Positions 1 through 6,309 of a stretch of 7,335 bases of DNA are shown piece after piece; the stretch's first letter is position 1, and every line of letters starts with the position of its first letter. The translations under genes were made by a program, and so were the position numbers. The stretch is from DASXPG01 sp035559335 (lineage in GTDB: Bacteria > Gemmatimonadota > Gemmatimonadetes > Gemmatimonadales > JACORV01), in the NCBI GenBank assembly GCA_035559335.1, contig DATMBH010000210.1:1-7335 (forward strand), written 5' to 3'. The notes under the pieces were generated by a model that was not told the DNA's origin, did no database searches, and saw only the letters and a list, made by a program, of their open reading frames with translations.

Positions 1-77
1 TCGAGGCGGCCAGCGGAGCCCGGCTGCGCCTGCGCCGTCTGTTAGGCGGTAGCCCGTTCATAGTGCGCGAGCCGTGA
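1..77 (+). CDS. C-terminal end of an unidentified upstream protein (partial)
   Basis: An open frame enters from the left edge, read from base 3, and encodes 24 residues ending in SPFIVREP before TGA at 75-77. That stop overlaps the GTG start of mutS in a GTGA junction, the same arrangement as at the next three gene boundaries, which is the main reason to believe this frame is coding. The tail is basic (RLRLRRLL) and then hydrophobic. The short stretch beginning EAASGARLR loosely recalls the end of a TRAM domain, as found at the C-terminus of MiaB-type methylthiotransferases, and miaB lies beside mutS in some bacteria. With only 24 residues this is a guess, so no function is assigned. Confidence 0.6.
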   Translation, partial: EAASGARLRLRRLLGGSPFIVREP

Positions 78-2626
78 CCCTGCCCGGCCTCGACGTTCCC
101 ACGCCCCTCATGGCGCAGTACCGCGAGATAAAGGCGCGGCACCGTGACGCCATCCTGTTTTTCCGGATGGGCGACTTCTACGAGATGTTCGAGCAGGACG
201 CCGAGGTGGCCTCGCGCGTCCTGGGCTTGACGCTCACCTCCCGCAACAACGGGGCCGCCGCCGAGATCCCGCTGGCCGGCGTGCCGGTGAAGGCGGCGCG
301 GCACTACCTGAAGAAGCTGGTCGAGAAGGGCTTCCGCGTCGCCATCTGCGAGCAGGTCGAGGACCCGAAGCTCGCGCGCGGCGTGGTGAAGCGCGCCGTG
401 ATTGAGGTGGTCACGCCGGGCGCGGTGATGAGCGATGACCTGCTGGACGAGCGCCGCAACACCTTCATCGTGGCCGTCTCGGTCCGCGAGGATACCGCCG
501 GCCTCGCCGCCATCGACCTGTCTACTGGCGAGTTCGTGCTAGAGCGCCTCGCCGCGCCGGAACTGGAGGCCGCGCTGTCCCGTTACCGGCCCAGCGAGGT
601 TCTGGCCGCCGAAGGCTCGATGACCACCACGACCGGCGCGCTGCTGACGCGCCGCGAGCAATGGGAGTTCGACCCGGCGCTGGCCGCCGAGGACCTGGCG
701 CGGCGGTTCCGGATCCACTCGCTCGAGGGCCTGGGTCTGGAGCCGCAGGATTCGCTCGCCGTCGGCGCCGCGGGCGCGCTGCTGCGCTACCTATCGGAAC
801 TGCAGCCCTCGGGCCTGCCGCAGCTGCGCCGCCCGGTGGCGCGCCGCACCGGCGGCGTGCTGTACGTGGATGCGATGACCCGCCGCAACCTCGAGGTGGT
901 CGAATCGCTGCGCCCCGGCGGCGATGAGGTCACGCTGCTGGGTGTGCTCGACCGCACCATCACGCCAATGGGCGCGCGGCTGCTGCGGCAGTGGCTGCTG
1001 CACCCGCTGGCCGACCGGGCGGCGATCGAGCGCCGCCACGACGCGGTCGAGATCTTGGTGCGCGACGAGCGCCGCCGCATCGCGCTGCGCGAGGCTCTGG
1101 ACGGAGTGCGCGACCTCGAGCGGCTGGGCGCCAGAGCGGCCGCCCGCCGCGCCGGGCCGCGCGACCTCGGCGCGCTGCGCGACTCGATCGCCCGGCTGCC
1201 GGCCCTTGCCGCGCAGTTAGGCGGCCTATTCGACCTCGACTCCGGGTTCGACCCGCTGGCCGACCTCGGCGAGGACCTGGCCGCCTGGCTGGTGGACCGG
1301 CCGCCCCCGCAGCTGGGCGAAGGCGACACCATCAGGCCCGGCGCCAGCGCCGACCTGGACGAGCTGCGCTCGCTGCGCGAGGGCGGCAAGGGCTATATCG
1401 CCCAGCTCCAGACTCGCGAGCGCCACCGCACCGGGATCCCCACCCTCAAGGTGGGTTACAACCGCGTGTTCGGCTACTTCATTGAGGTCACCAAGTCGCA
1501 CCGCGACTCGGTGCCGGCCGACTACGAGCGCCGCCAGACGCTCACCGGCGCCGAACGCTACGTCACCCCGGAACTGAAGGACTACGAGCACAAAGTGCTG
1601 AGCGCCGAGGAGGAGATCGCGCGCCTCGAGGAACGGCTGTTCGGCGAGCTGCGTGACCGGATCGGAGCGGCGATCGCCCGGATCCAGGACACCGCCCAGC
1701 GCGTCGCCACCGCCGACGTGCTGGCGGCGTTCGCCGACGCCGCCGCGCGCGAGCGTTATGTGCGCCCTGTGCTCACCGACGAATTCGCGCTCGAGCTGAT
1801 CCAGTGCCGCCACCCGGTCGTCGAGCGCATGATGCCGCGCGAGGCCTTCATTCCCAACGATCTCCTGCTCGACGCCGAACGCCAGGTTCTGATCATCACC
1901 GGCCCCAACATGGCCGGAAAAAGCACCGTGCTGCGGATGACCGGGCTCGCCGTGCTGATGGCGCAGTGCGGCAGCTTCGTGGCGGCGGAATCGGCCACCA
2001 TCGGCATCGTGGATCGGCTGTTCACGCGCGTGGGCGCCAGCGACGACCTGGCCCGGGGCCAGAGCACCTTCATGGTGGAGATGAGCGAGACCGCGGCGAT
2101 ACTGCATAACGCCACCCGGCGCTCTTTAGTGCTGCTGGACGAGATCGGCCGCGGAACCTCGACCTATGACGGAGTCGCGATCGCCTGGGCGGTGGTCGAG
2201 TACTTGCACGAGAACGTGGGAGCCAAGACCATCTTCGCTACTCACTACCACGAGCTGACTCAGCTTTCCGAGCGCTTCGCGCGAGTGGCCAACGCCAACG
2301 TCGCGGTGCACGAGGCCGGAGGTGAGGTGGTGTTCCTGCACCGGCTGCGCCCGGGCGGAGCCGACCGCTCCTACGGCATTCACGTCGCGCAGCTGGCCGG
2401 CCTTCCCGAGGCGGTGATCAGCCGCGCCCGCGAAGTGCTGCACACCCTGGAAGCGGGCCATCGGGTAGCCGCCACGAGCCGTCCCCAGGACCAGTTGGCA
2501 CTGTTCAGCTCACCCGAGCACCCGGTAGTCTCGGCGCTGAAGGCGCTGGATGTCGACGGCCTCTCGCCGCGCCAGGCGCTCGACACTCTCGCCGAACTGC
2601 AGGCCCGCGCCCGGGAGGAACAGTGA
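74..2626 (+). CDS. mutS: DNA mismatch repair protein MutS
   Basis: MutS binds base mismatches and small loops in DNA and uses ATP to become a sliding clamp that recruits MutL. The 850 residues match the usual full length (E. coli about 853). The mismatch-reading Phe-x-Glu motif lies in GDFYEMF (F35, E37). The clamp region of domain IV is clear around RRQTLTGAERYVTPELKDYE. The ABC-type ATPase domain has Walker A GPNMAGKST at 610-618, Walker B/signature DEIGRGTSTYDG from D689-E690, and the switch ATHYHEL with H724 and H726. The C-terminus carries QLALF at 807-811, a good beta-clamp-binding motif, then a typical short oligomerisation tail. GTG at 74 was chosen because it places TPLMAQY at the normal distance before FFRMGDFYEMF and overlaps the upstream stop; ATG at 110 is the alternative. 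No Shine-Dalgarno sequence is visible. mutL is not in the window. Confidence 0.97.
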   Translation: MTLPGLDVPTPLMAQYREIKARHRDAILFFRMGDFYEMFEQDAEVASRVLGLTLTSRNNGAAAEIPLAGVPVKAARHYLKKLVEKGFRVAICEQVEDPKLARGVVKRAVIEVVTPGAVMSDDLLDERRNTFIVAVSVREDTAGLAAIDLSTGEFVLERLAAPELEAALSRYRPSEVLAAEGSMTTTTGALLTRREQWEFDPALAAEDLARRFRIHSLEGLGLEPQDSLAVGAAGALLRYLSELQPSGLPQLRRPVARRTGGVLYVDAMTRRNLEVVESLRPGGDEVTLLGVLDRTITPMGARLLRQWLLHPLADRAAIERRHDAVEILVRDERRRIALREALDGVRDLERLGARAAARRAGPRDLGALRDSIARLPALAAQLGGLFDLDSGFDPLADLGEDLAAWLVDRPPPQLGEGDTIRPGASADLDELRSLREGGKGYIAQLQTRERHRTGIPTLKVGYNRVFGYFIEVTKSHRDSVPADYERRQTLTGAERYVTPELKDYEHKVLSAEEEIARLEERLFGELRDRIGAAIARIQDTAQRVATADVLAAFADAAARERYVRPVLTDEFALELIQCRHPVVERMMPREAFIPNDLLLDAERQVLIITGPNMAGKSTVLRMTGLAVLMAQCGSFVAAESATIGIVDRLFTRVGASDDLARGQSTFMVEMSETAAILHNATRRSLVLLDEIGRGTSTYDGVAIAWAVVEYLHENVGAKTIFATHYHELTQLSERFARVANANVAVHEAGGEVVFLHRLRPGGADRSYGIHVAQLAGLPEAVISRAREVLHTLEAGHRVAATSRPQDQLALFSSPEHPVVSALKALDVDGLSPRQALDTLAELQARAREEQ
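2613..2619 (+). promoter_or_regulatory. Ribosome binding site for the TonB-domain lipoprotein
   Basis: GGGAGGA inside the last codons of mutS lies only 3-4 bases before GTG at 2623. It is a near-perfect Shine-Dalgarno sequence with short spacing. It supports the GTG start and is the only strong one among the four GTGA junctions. Confidence 0.6.
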
Positions 2627-3033
2627 CCTTGGCCCGCCGTGTGACCGCCGCGCTGTTGCTGGCCGCGGCCGCCGCTTGCGGCGGCGCAGACCCCGAGCGC
2701 GCCCGCCAGGCGGCCACCGAGCGCACCAACAACGTGCCGGTGGCACTCAACGGCGAATCGCCGTTCCAGTACCCGCCCGACCTGTACGATCTTGGTATCG
2801 AAGGCGAGGTCAGGCTCCGGCTGTACGTGGACTCCACCGGCAGGGTTCACCCCGAGTCCACGCGAGTTGCCTCCAGCTCCGGCACGCCCGCCCTGGACTC
2901 GGCGGCGGCCCGCGGCGCCGCCCAGCTGCGCTTCGCCCCGGCTCATCGCGACGGAGTGCCGGTAGGCATGGCCTTCTATCAGCCGGTGATCTTCCGCCGC
3001 CGCAGCGCACCCACACCCGCTCCCATCCAGTGA
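2623..3033 (+). CDS. Small lipoprotein with TonB C-terminal domain
   Basis: This 136-residue protein starts with a short basic N-region (R5, R6), a Leu/Ala-rich hydrophobic core and a plausible lipobox AAAC with Cys19 followed by Gly-Gly. It is therefore probably lipidated and anchored in an envelope membrane. Residues about 46-125 resemble a TonB/energy-transducer C-terminal domain: YPPDLYDLGIEGEV (50-63), LRLYVDSTGRV (65-75), SSSGTPALDSAA (84-95), LRFAPAHRDGVPV (102-114) and a closing PVIF (121-124). Classical TonB has an N-terminal transmembrane anchor and a long proline-rich spacer. Both are absent, so energy transduction through ExbB/ExbD is unlikely from this protein alone. GTG at 2623 overlaps the mutS stop and has a strong Shine-Dalgarno sequence. 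The following gene overlaps in the same way. Its role is unknown; the domain call is from recognised motifs, not a search. Confidence 0.85.
   Translation: MTLARRVTAALLLAAAAACGGADPERARQAATERTNNVPVALNGESPFQYPPDLYDLGIEGEVRLRLYVDSTGRVHPESTRVASSSGTPALDSAAARGAAQLRFAPAHRDGVPVGMAFYQPVIFRRRSAPTPAPIQ
2668..2685 (+). repeat. Perfect inverted repeat over the lipobox codons
   Basis: GCCGCCG-CTTG-CGGCGGC forms a perfect 7-bp GC stem closed by a CUUG loop in the mRNA, a loop type known to be unusually stable. It lies 45 bases after the GTG start and covers the codons for A16 to G21, that is, the lipobox and its cysteine. It may simply result from GC-rich Ala-Cys-Gly codons, or it may slow ribosomes at the signal sequence. 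Confidence 0.5.
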
Positions 3034-4418
3034 CCAGACCAGCAATCCAGGCATACGACAGCATCCTGGAGGCGATCGGCCGCACTCCGCTGATCCGCCT
3101 CTCCCGCATAACGCGCGGCATCCGCACCCCGGTTTACGCCAAGGCCGAGCAGCTAAATCCCGGCGGTTCGGTGAAGGACCGCATCGGCCTGGCGATGATC
3201 GAGGCCGCCGAACGCGAGGGACGGCTCAGGCCAGGCGGCACCATCGTCGAGGCCACCAGCGGCAACACCGGAGTGGGCTTGGCCATTGCCGCCGCGGTCA
3301 AGGGCTACCGCTGCGTATTCACCATCCCTGACAAGATGTCCATGGAGAAGGTGCGCCTCCTCCGGGCGCTAGGCGCCGAGGTGATAATCGTGCCGACGGC
3401 CGTCCCCCCCGACCACCCGGACTATTACGTCGTGAAGGCGCGCACCATTGCCGCCGAGACGCCTAACGCGATCATGGCCGACCAGCACTACAACCCGGCC
3501 AACCCCGAGGCGCACTACCGGACCACCGGCCCCGAGATTTGGGAGCAGACCGGCGGGCGGATAACCCACTTCGTGTGCTCGCCCGGCACCGGAGGCACGG
3601 TGAGCGGCGTGGCCCGCTACCTGAAGGAGAAGAACCCCGCCATCCGCATCATCGCCGGCGACCCGGTGGGTTCCATCTACAAGGAGTACGCCGAGACCCA
3701 CCGCAAGAGCGAGGGCTTCCCCTACAAGGTCGAGGGCATAGGCGGCGACAAGATCCCCAGCTCGCTGCACTTCGACCTGGTGGACGAGTGGATCACCGTC
3801 AGCGACGCCGACTCCTTCGCGATGGCGCGGCGCTGCACCCGCGAGGAAGGGCTGTTCGTCGGCGGCTCCACCGGACTCAACGTGTTCACCGCACTGGAGG
3901 TGGCGCGCCGTGTGGATGATCCCGAGGCGTGCGTGGTCACGGTGCTGTGCGACACCGGCGAGCGCTATGTCTCGAAGCTCTACGACGACAACTGGATGCG
4001 CGAGAACCAGCTGCTCGAAGCCGAGAAGGTCACCGCCTCGCGCATCCTCGAGCAGCACCCGGCCGGCATCCCGCCGCTGGTCTCGCTGGCGCCGGCCAGC
4101 ACCGTGCGTCAGGCACTGAACCTCATGAGCACCTGGGGCGTCTCCGAAATCCCGGTGATTGACGGCGCCGACTGCGTGGGTTCGCTCAGCGAGAACACGC
4201 TCATGGCCCGGGCGCTGGAGAACGACAAGCTGCTCGATCAGCCGGTCGAAACCGTTATGGGTTCGCCCTACCCGGTGGTGGACGCGCTACTACCGTTGGA
4301 CCGCGTGAGCTCGCTCCTGTCCAAGGAGTCAGCCGCCGTGCTGGTGCGCCGCGACGGCAAGCTGGCCGGCATCATCACCCGCTACGACATTCTCCGGCAC
4401 GTGGCCGGCATCCGGTGA
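3030..4418 (+). CDS. cbs: Cystathionine beta-synthase (PLP enzyme with CBS-domain pair)
   Basis: The enzyme condenses serine (or O-acetylserine) with homocysteine to cystathionine using pyridoxal phosphate, the first step of transsulfuration, in the cytoplasm. The catalytic fold spans residues 8-325: Schiff-base lysine K49 in NPGGSVKDR, TSGNTG at 76-81, phosphate loop GTGGT at 186-190, DPVGS at 211-215, EGIGGDKIP at 235-243 and GGSTG at 278-282. The EGIG..IP and D-P-x-G-S motifs point to cystathionine synthase rather than CysK. Two CBS domains follow (about 338-400 and 405-460). The second has the nucleotide-type T-x-x-D motif (T450, D453); the first has S387-x-x-T instead. The 462-residue length fits bacterial enzymes without the N-terminal heme domain of animal CBS. 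GTG at 3030 overlaps the preceding TGA. The frame stays open far upstream, but that part reads through other genes. No Shine-Dalgarno sequence is visible and no cystathionine gamma-lyase gene is adjacent. An O-acetylserine-dependent cysteine synthase activity cannot be excluded. Confidence 0.92.
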   Translation: MTRPAIQAYDSILEAIGRTPLIRLSRITRGIRTPVYAKAEQLNPGGSVKDRIGLAMIEAAEREGRLRPGGTIVEATSGNTGVGLAIAAAVKGYRCVFTIPDKMSMEKVRLLRALGAEVIIVPTAVPPDHPDYYVVKARTIAAETPNAIMADQHYNPANPEAHYRTTGPEIWEQTGGRITHFVCSPGTGGTVSGVARYLKEKNPAIRIIAGDPVGSIYKEYAETHRKSEGFPYKVEGIGGDKIPSSLHFDLVDEWITVSDADSFAMARRCTREEGLFVGGSTGLNVFTALEVARRVDDPEACVVTVLCDTGERYVSKLYDDNWMRENQLLEAEKVTASRILEQHPAGIPPLVSLAPASTVRQALNLMSTWGVSEIPVIDGADCVGSLSENTLMARALENDKLLDQPVETVMGSPYPVVDALLPLDRVSSLLSKESAAVLVRRDGKLAGIITRYDILRHVAGIR

Positions 4419-5431
4419 AGGTCTGCGTCCTCACCGGTGGCGTCTCGGCCGAACGCGACGTCGCCATCGCGACCGGGCTCGAGGTGGTGGCCGCGCTGCG
4501 CGAGCGCGGCCACACGGTCAGCGTGGTGGATCTGGCCGCCGGCTTCGTGCCGCGCGAGAGGGAACGCGACCTGCTGCCCGCCGGAGTGGGCCGCGAGCCG
4601 CCGCCGCTCGAATCGCTCCAGGCGCTCCAGCGCGGACTGCTGACCGCCGGCCTCGGCGAGCTGCCCGCCGTGCGCGAGGCTGACCTCGTGTTCCTGTGCC
4701 TCCACGGCGGGCAGGGCGAGGACGGCACGGTGCAGGCCCTGCTCGATGTGCTAGGCGTGCCCTACACCGGCAGCGGCCACCTCGCCTCCGCGCTCGCCAT
4801 GGACAAGGACATCTCCAAACGGGTGCTGCGCGACGCCGGTGTGCCTGTCGCCCCGTGGCTGATGGCGCCGGCCGACGCGGCGGCAGTCGCCGCCGGCCCC
4901 GGCTTTCCCTGCATCGTGAAGCCCTCGCGCGAGGGCTCGTCGGTAGGGCTGTCGCTGGTGCGCCGCCCCGAGGACCTCGCCGCCGCCATCGAGCTGGCCT
5001 CGCGCTACGACCGGGAAGTCATGATCGAGCGCTTCATCCCGGGCCGTGAGCTTACGGTAGGCATCGTGGGCGACCGCGCCCTTCCCGTGGGAGAGATCAT
5101 CCCTCGCCACGAACTGTTCGACTACGAGTGCAAGTACACGCCGGGCATGGCAGAGGAAATTTTCCCCGCCCAAATCCCCGCGGACCTCGCCCACCAGGTG
5201 CAGCAGGCGGCCCTCACCGCCCACCGCGCCCTCAAGCTCTCGGGCTACAGCCGCATTGACTTTCGCGCCAGCGCCGATGGTGGCATCTTCTGCTTGGAAG
5301 CCAACACACTCCCGGGCATGACCTCCAACAGCCTCATACCCAAGGCCGCCCGGGCGGAGGGGATGAGCTTCCCGGACCTGTGCGAAACCATCTGCCGGCT
5401 GGCCCTCGCGGCCGCCGGAACAAAGCCGTGA
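4415..5431 (+). CDS. ddl: D-alanine--D-alanine ligase
   Basis: This cytoplasmic ATP-grasp enzyme joins two D-alanines for the peptidoglycan stem peptide. Motifs in order: GGVSAERDV at 8-16 with E13 for the first D-Ala; HGGQGEDGTVQ at 97-107; PYTGSG at 116-121; MDK at 129-131; ATP-binding IVKPSREGSSVG at 167-178; FDYECKY with K240 and Y241; metal-site D282 in RIDFR; and EANTLPGMTSNSLIPKAA from E295 with N297. Tyr at 241 corresponds to the E. coli DdlB Tyr216 position and indicates D-Ala-D-Ala rather than D-Ala-D-Lac. The protein has 338 residues, about 30 more than E. coli DdlB (306). The extra length is a charged segment at about 41-88. GTG at 4415 overlaps the upstream TGA and places the first strand MKVCVLTGG correctly. 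No Shine-Dalgarno sequence is visible, so coupling to the cbs gene is likely. No mur genes are nearby. Confidence 0.96.
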   Translation: MKVCVLTGGVSAERDVAIATGLEVVAALRERGHTVSVVDLAAGFVPRERERDLLPAGVGREPPPLESLQALQRGLLTAGLGELPAVREADLVFLCLHGGQGEDGTVQALLDVLGVPYTGSGHLASALAMDKDISKRVLRDAGVPVAPWLMAPADAAAVAAGPGFPCIVKPSREGSSVGLSLVRRPEDLAAAIELASRYDREVMIERFIPGRELTVGIVGDRALPVGEIIPRHELFDYECKYTPGMAEEIFPAQIPADLAHQVQQAALTAHRALKLSGYSRIDFRASADGGIFCLEANTLPGMTSNSLIPKAARAEGMSFPDLCETICRLALAAAGTKP

Positions 5432-5434
5432 GTT

Positions 5435-5441
5435 GAGGGGG
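5435..5441 (+). promoter_or_regulatory. Probable ribosome binding site for the rhomboid gene
   Basis: GAGGGGG lies just after the ddl stop and 15 bases before ATG 5457, which is long spacing. GAGG at 5435-5438 can pair with CCTC at 5444-5447; this weak hairpin would shorten the effective distance to the ATG or hide the site. It favours the ATG over TTG 5433. Confidence 0.4.
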
Positions 5442-5456
5442 TACCTCTCGCAGACG

Positions 5457-6308
5457 ATGTACGACGACCGCAGCCCGTTCACCCTGACCCCATGGGTGCG
5501 CCGCCTCCTCTTGGCGACCGGCGCGGTCTATCTGCTGCAGCTCACCGTCTTCACCAGCCCGTGGCTGATCGAAACTTTTGGCTTCCGGCCCTCCCAGGCG
5601 TTCCAGCGCCCGTGGACCATGCTCACCTACGCCTTCCTGCACGGCGGGTTCCTGCACATCCTCGGCAACGCCTTCGGGCTGTTCATGTTCGGCTCGCCGG
5701 TGGAGGCGCGGCTGGGGTCGAAGGCCTTCGCGCGCCTGGCCCTCTGCTCGGCGATCGGCGGAGCCGTGCTCAGCCTGCTCTTGCTTCCGCTGTCCGACAC
5801 CGGCATAACGATCGGCGCCAGCGCCATCGTGTTCGGCGTGATGATGGCGTTCATGCTGGAGTGGCCCGATGCGCCGATCTTCATATTCCCGATTCCCGTT
5901 CCGATCCGGGTGAAGTGGCTGGTGCTGGGCTTCGCCGTGCTCTCGCTGGCAATGGGGCTCGCCGGCCTGTTCGGCTCCCACGACGGCATCGCCCACTTCG
6001 CGCATCTGGGCGGCTTTGCCGGCGCGTGGATGTACCTGCGCGGCGGCCAGATGCTGGCCCGGCCGCGCGCCGTGCGCCTCAGGGAGCGGTCGCCAGCCGT
6101 GCTGGTCCGCCCGCCAGCCGCCGACAGTTCGCGCTCGGTGCTGCCCTCGGCTCAGACGCCGTCGGGCTGGAGCGTCGGCGACCTGGCCGCCAAGGCCGAG
6201 GTGGACCGGCTGCTGGACAAGATCTCCGAGAAGGGTATCGGCAGCCTTACCGCTGAAGAGCGGAAGTTCCTCGACGAGATGAGCAGGCGGTTCCGGCAGG
6301 ACCACTGA
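5457..6308 (+). CDS. Rhomboid family intramembrane serine protease with DUF6576-like tail
   Basis: Rhomboids cut transmembrane substrates inside the membrane with a Ser-His dyad. The 283-residue protein has about six hydrophobic segments between residues 15 and 195. Motifs: RPWTMLTYAFLHGG (51-64); HILGN with H67 and N71, matching the oxyanion-side His and Asn of GlpG (H150, N154); VEARLGS (82-88); GASA with candidate nucleophile S122; and AHFAHLGG with catalytic H183. The usual GxSG is GASA here, so the glycine after the serine is replaced by alanine; the dyad itself is intact. After a Pro/Ser-rich linker (about 200-240) comes a charged tail (EVDRLLDKISEKG, then LTAEERKFLDEM) like the DUF6576 domain often found after rhomboids. 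ATG 5457 was preferred; TTG 5433, one base after the ddl stop, would add eight residues. The substrate is unknown. Confidence 0.9.
   Translation: MYDDRSPFTLTPWVRRLLLATGAVYLLQLTVFTSPWLIETFGFRPSQAFQRPWTMLTYAFLHGGFLHILGNAFGLFMFGSPVEARLGSKAFARLALCSAIGGAVLSLLLLPLSDTGITIGASAIVFGVMMAFMLEWPDAPIFIFPIPVPIRVKWLVLGFAVLSLAMGLAGLFGSHDGIAHFAHLGGFAGAWMYLRGGQMLARPRAVRLRERSPAVLVRPPAADSSRSVLPSAQTPSGWSVGDLAAKAEVDRLLDKISEKGIGSLTAEERKFLDEMSRRFRQDH
6295..6301 (+). promoter_or_regulatory. Ribosome binding site for the TPR protein
   Basis: GGCAGGA in the last rhomboid codons lies 8 bases before ATG 6310, which is normal spacing. An in-frame TGA at 6280-6282 rules out earlier starts, so this site fixes the start. Confidence 0.6.
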
Positions 6309-6309
6309 C

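Noticed and set aside
1226..2107. 293-codon open frame on the - strand inside mutS
   Set aside because: It overlaps the conserved MutS core and ATPase; its composition (Gly/Ala/His/Val rich) reflects the codon structure of the other strand.
2550..3029. Upstream extension of the cbs reading frame by 160 codons
   Set aside because: It runs through the end of mutS and the lipoprotein gene in another frame and is Arg/Pro-rich. The conserved CBS fold starts just after GTG 3030.
3369..4058. 229-codon open frame on the - strand inside the cbs gene
   Set aside because: No recognisable domain, and it is entirely opposite conserved PLP-enzyme sequence.
5435..5447. Transcription terminator between ddl and the rhomboid gene
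   Set aside because: The GAGG/CCTC stem is only 4 bp and has no T-run after it. The downstream gene continues in the same direction.
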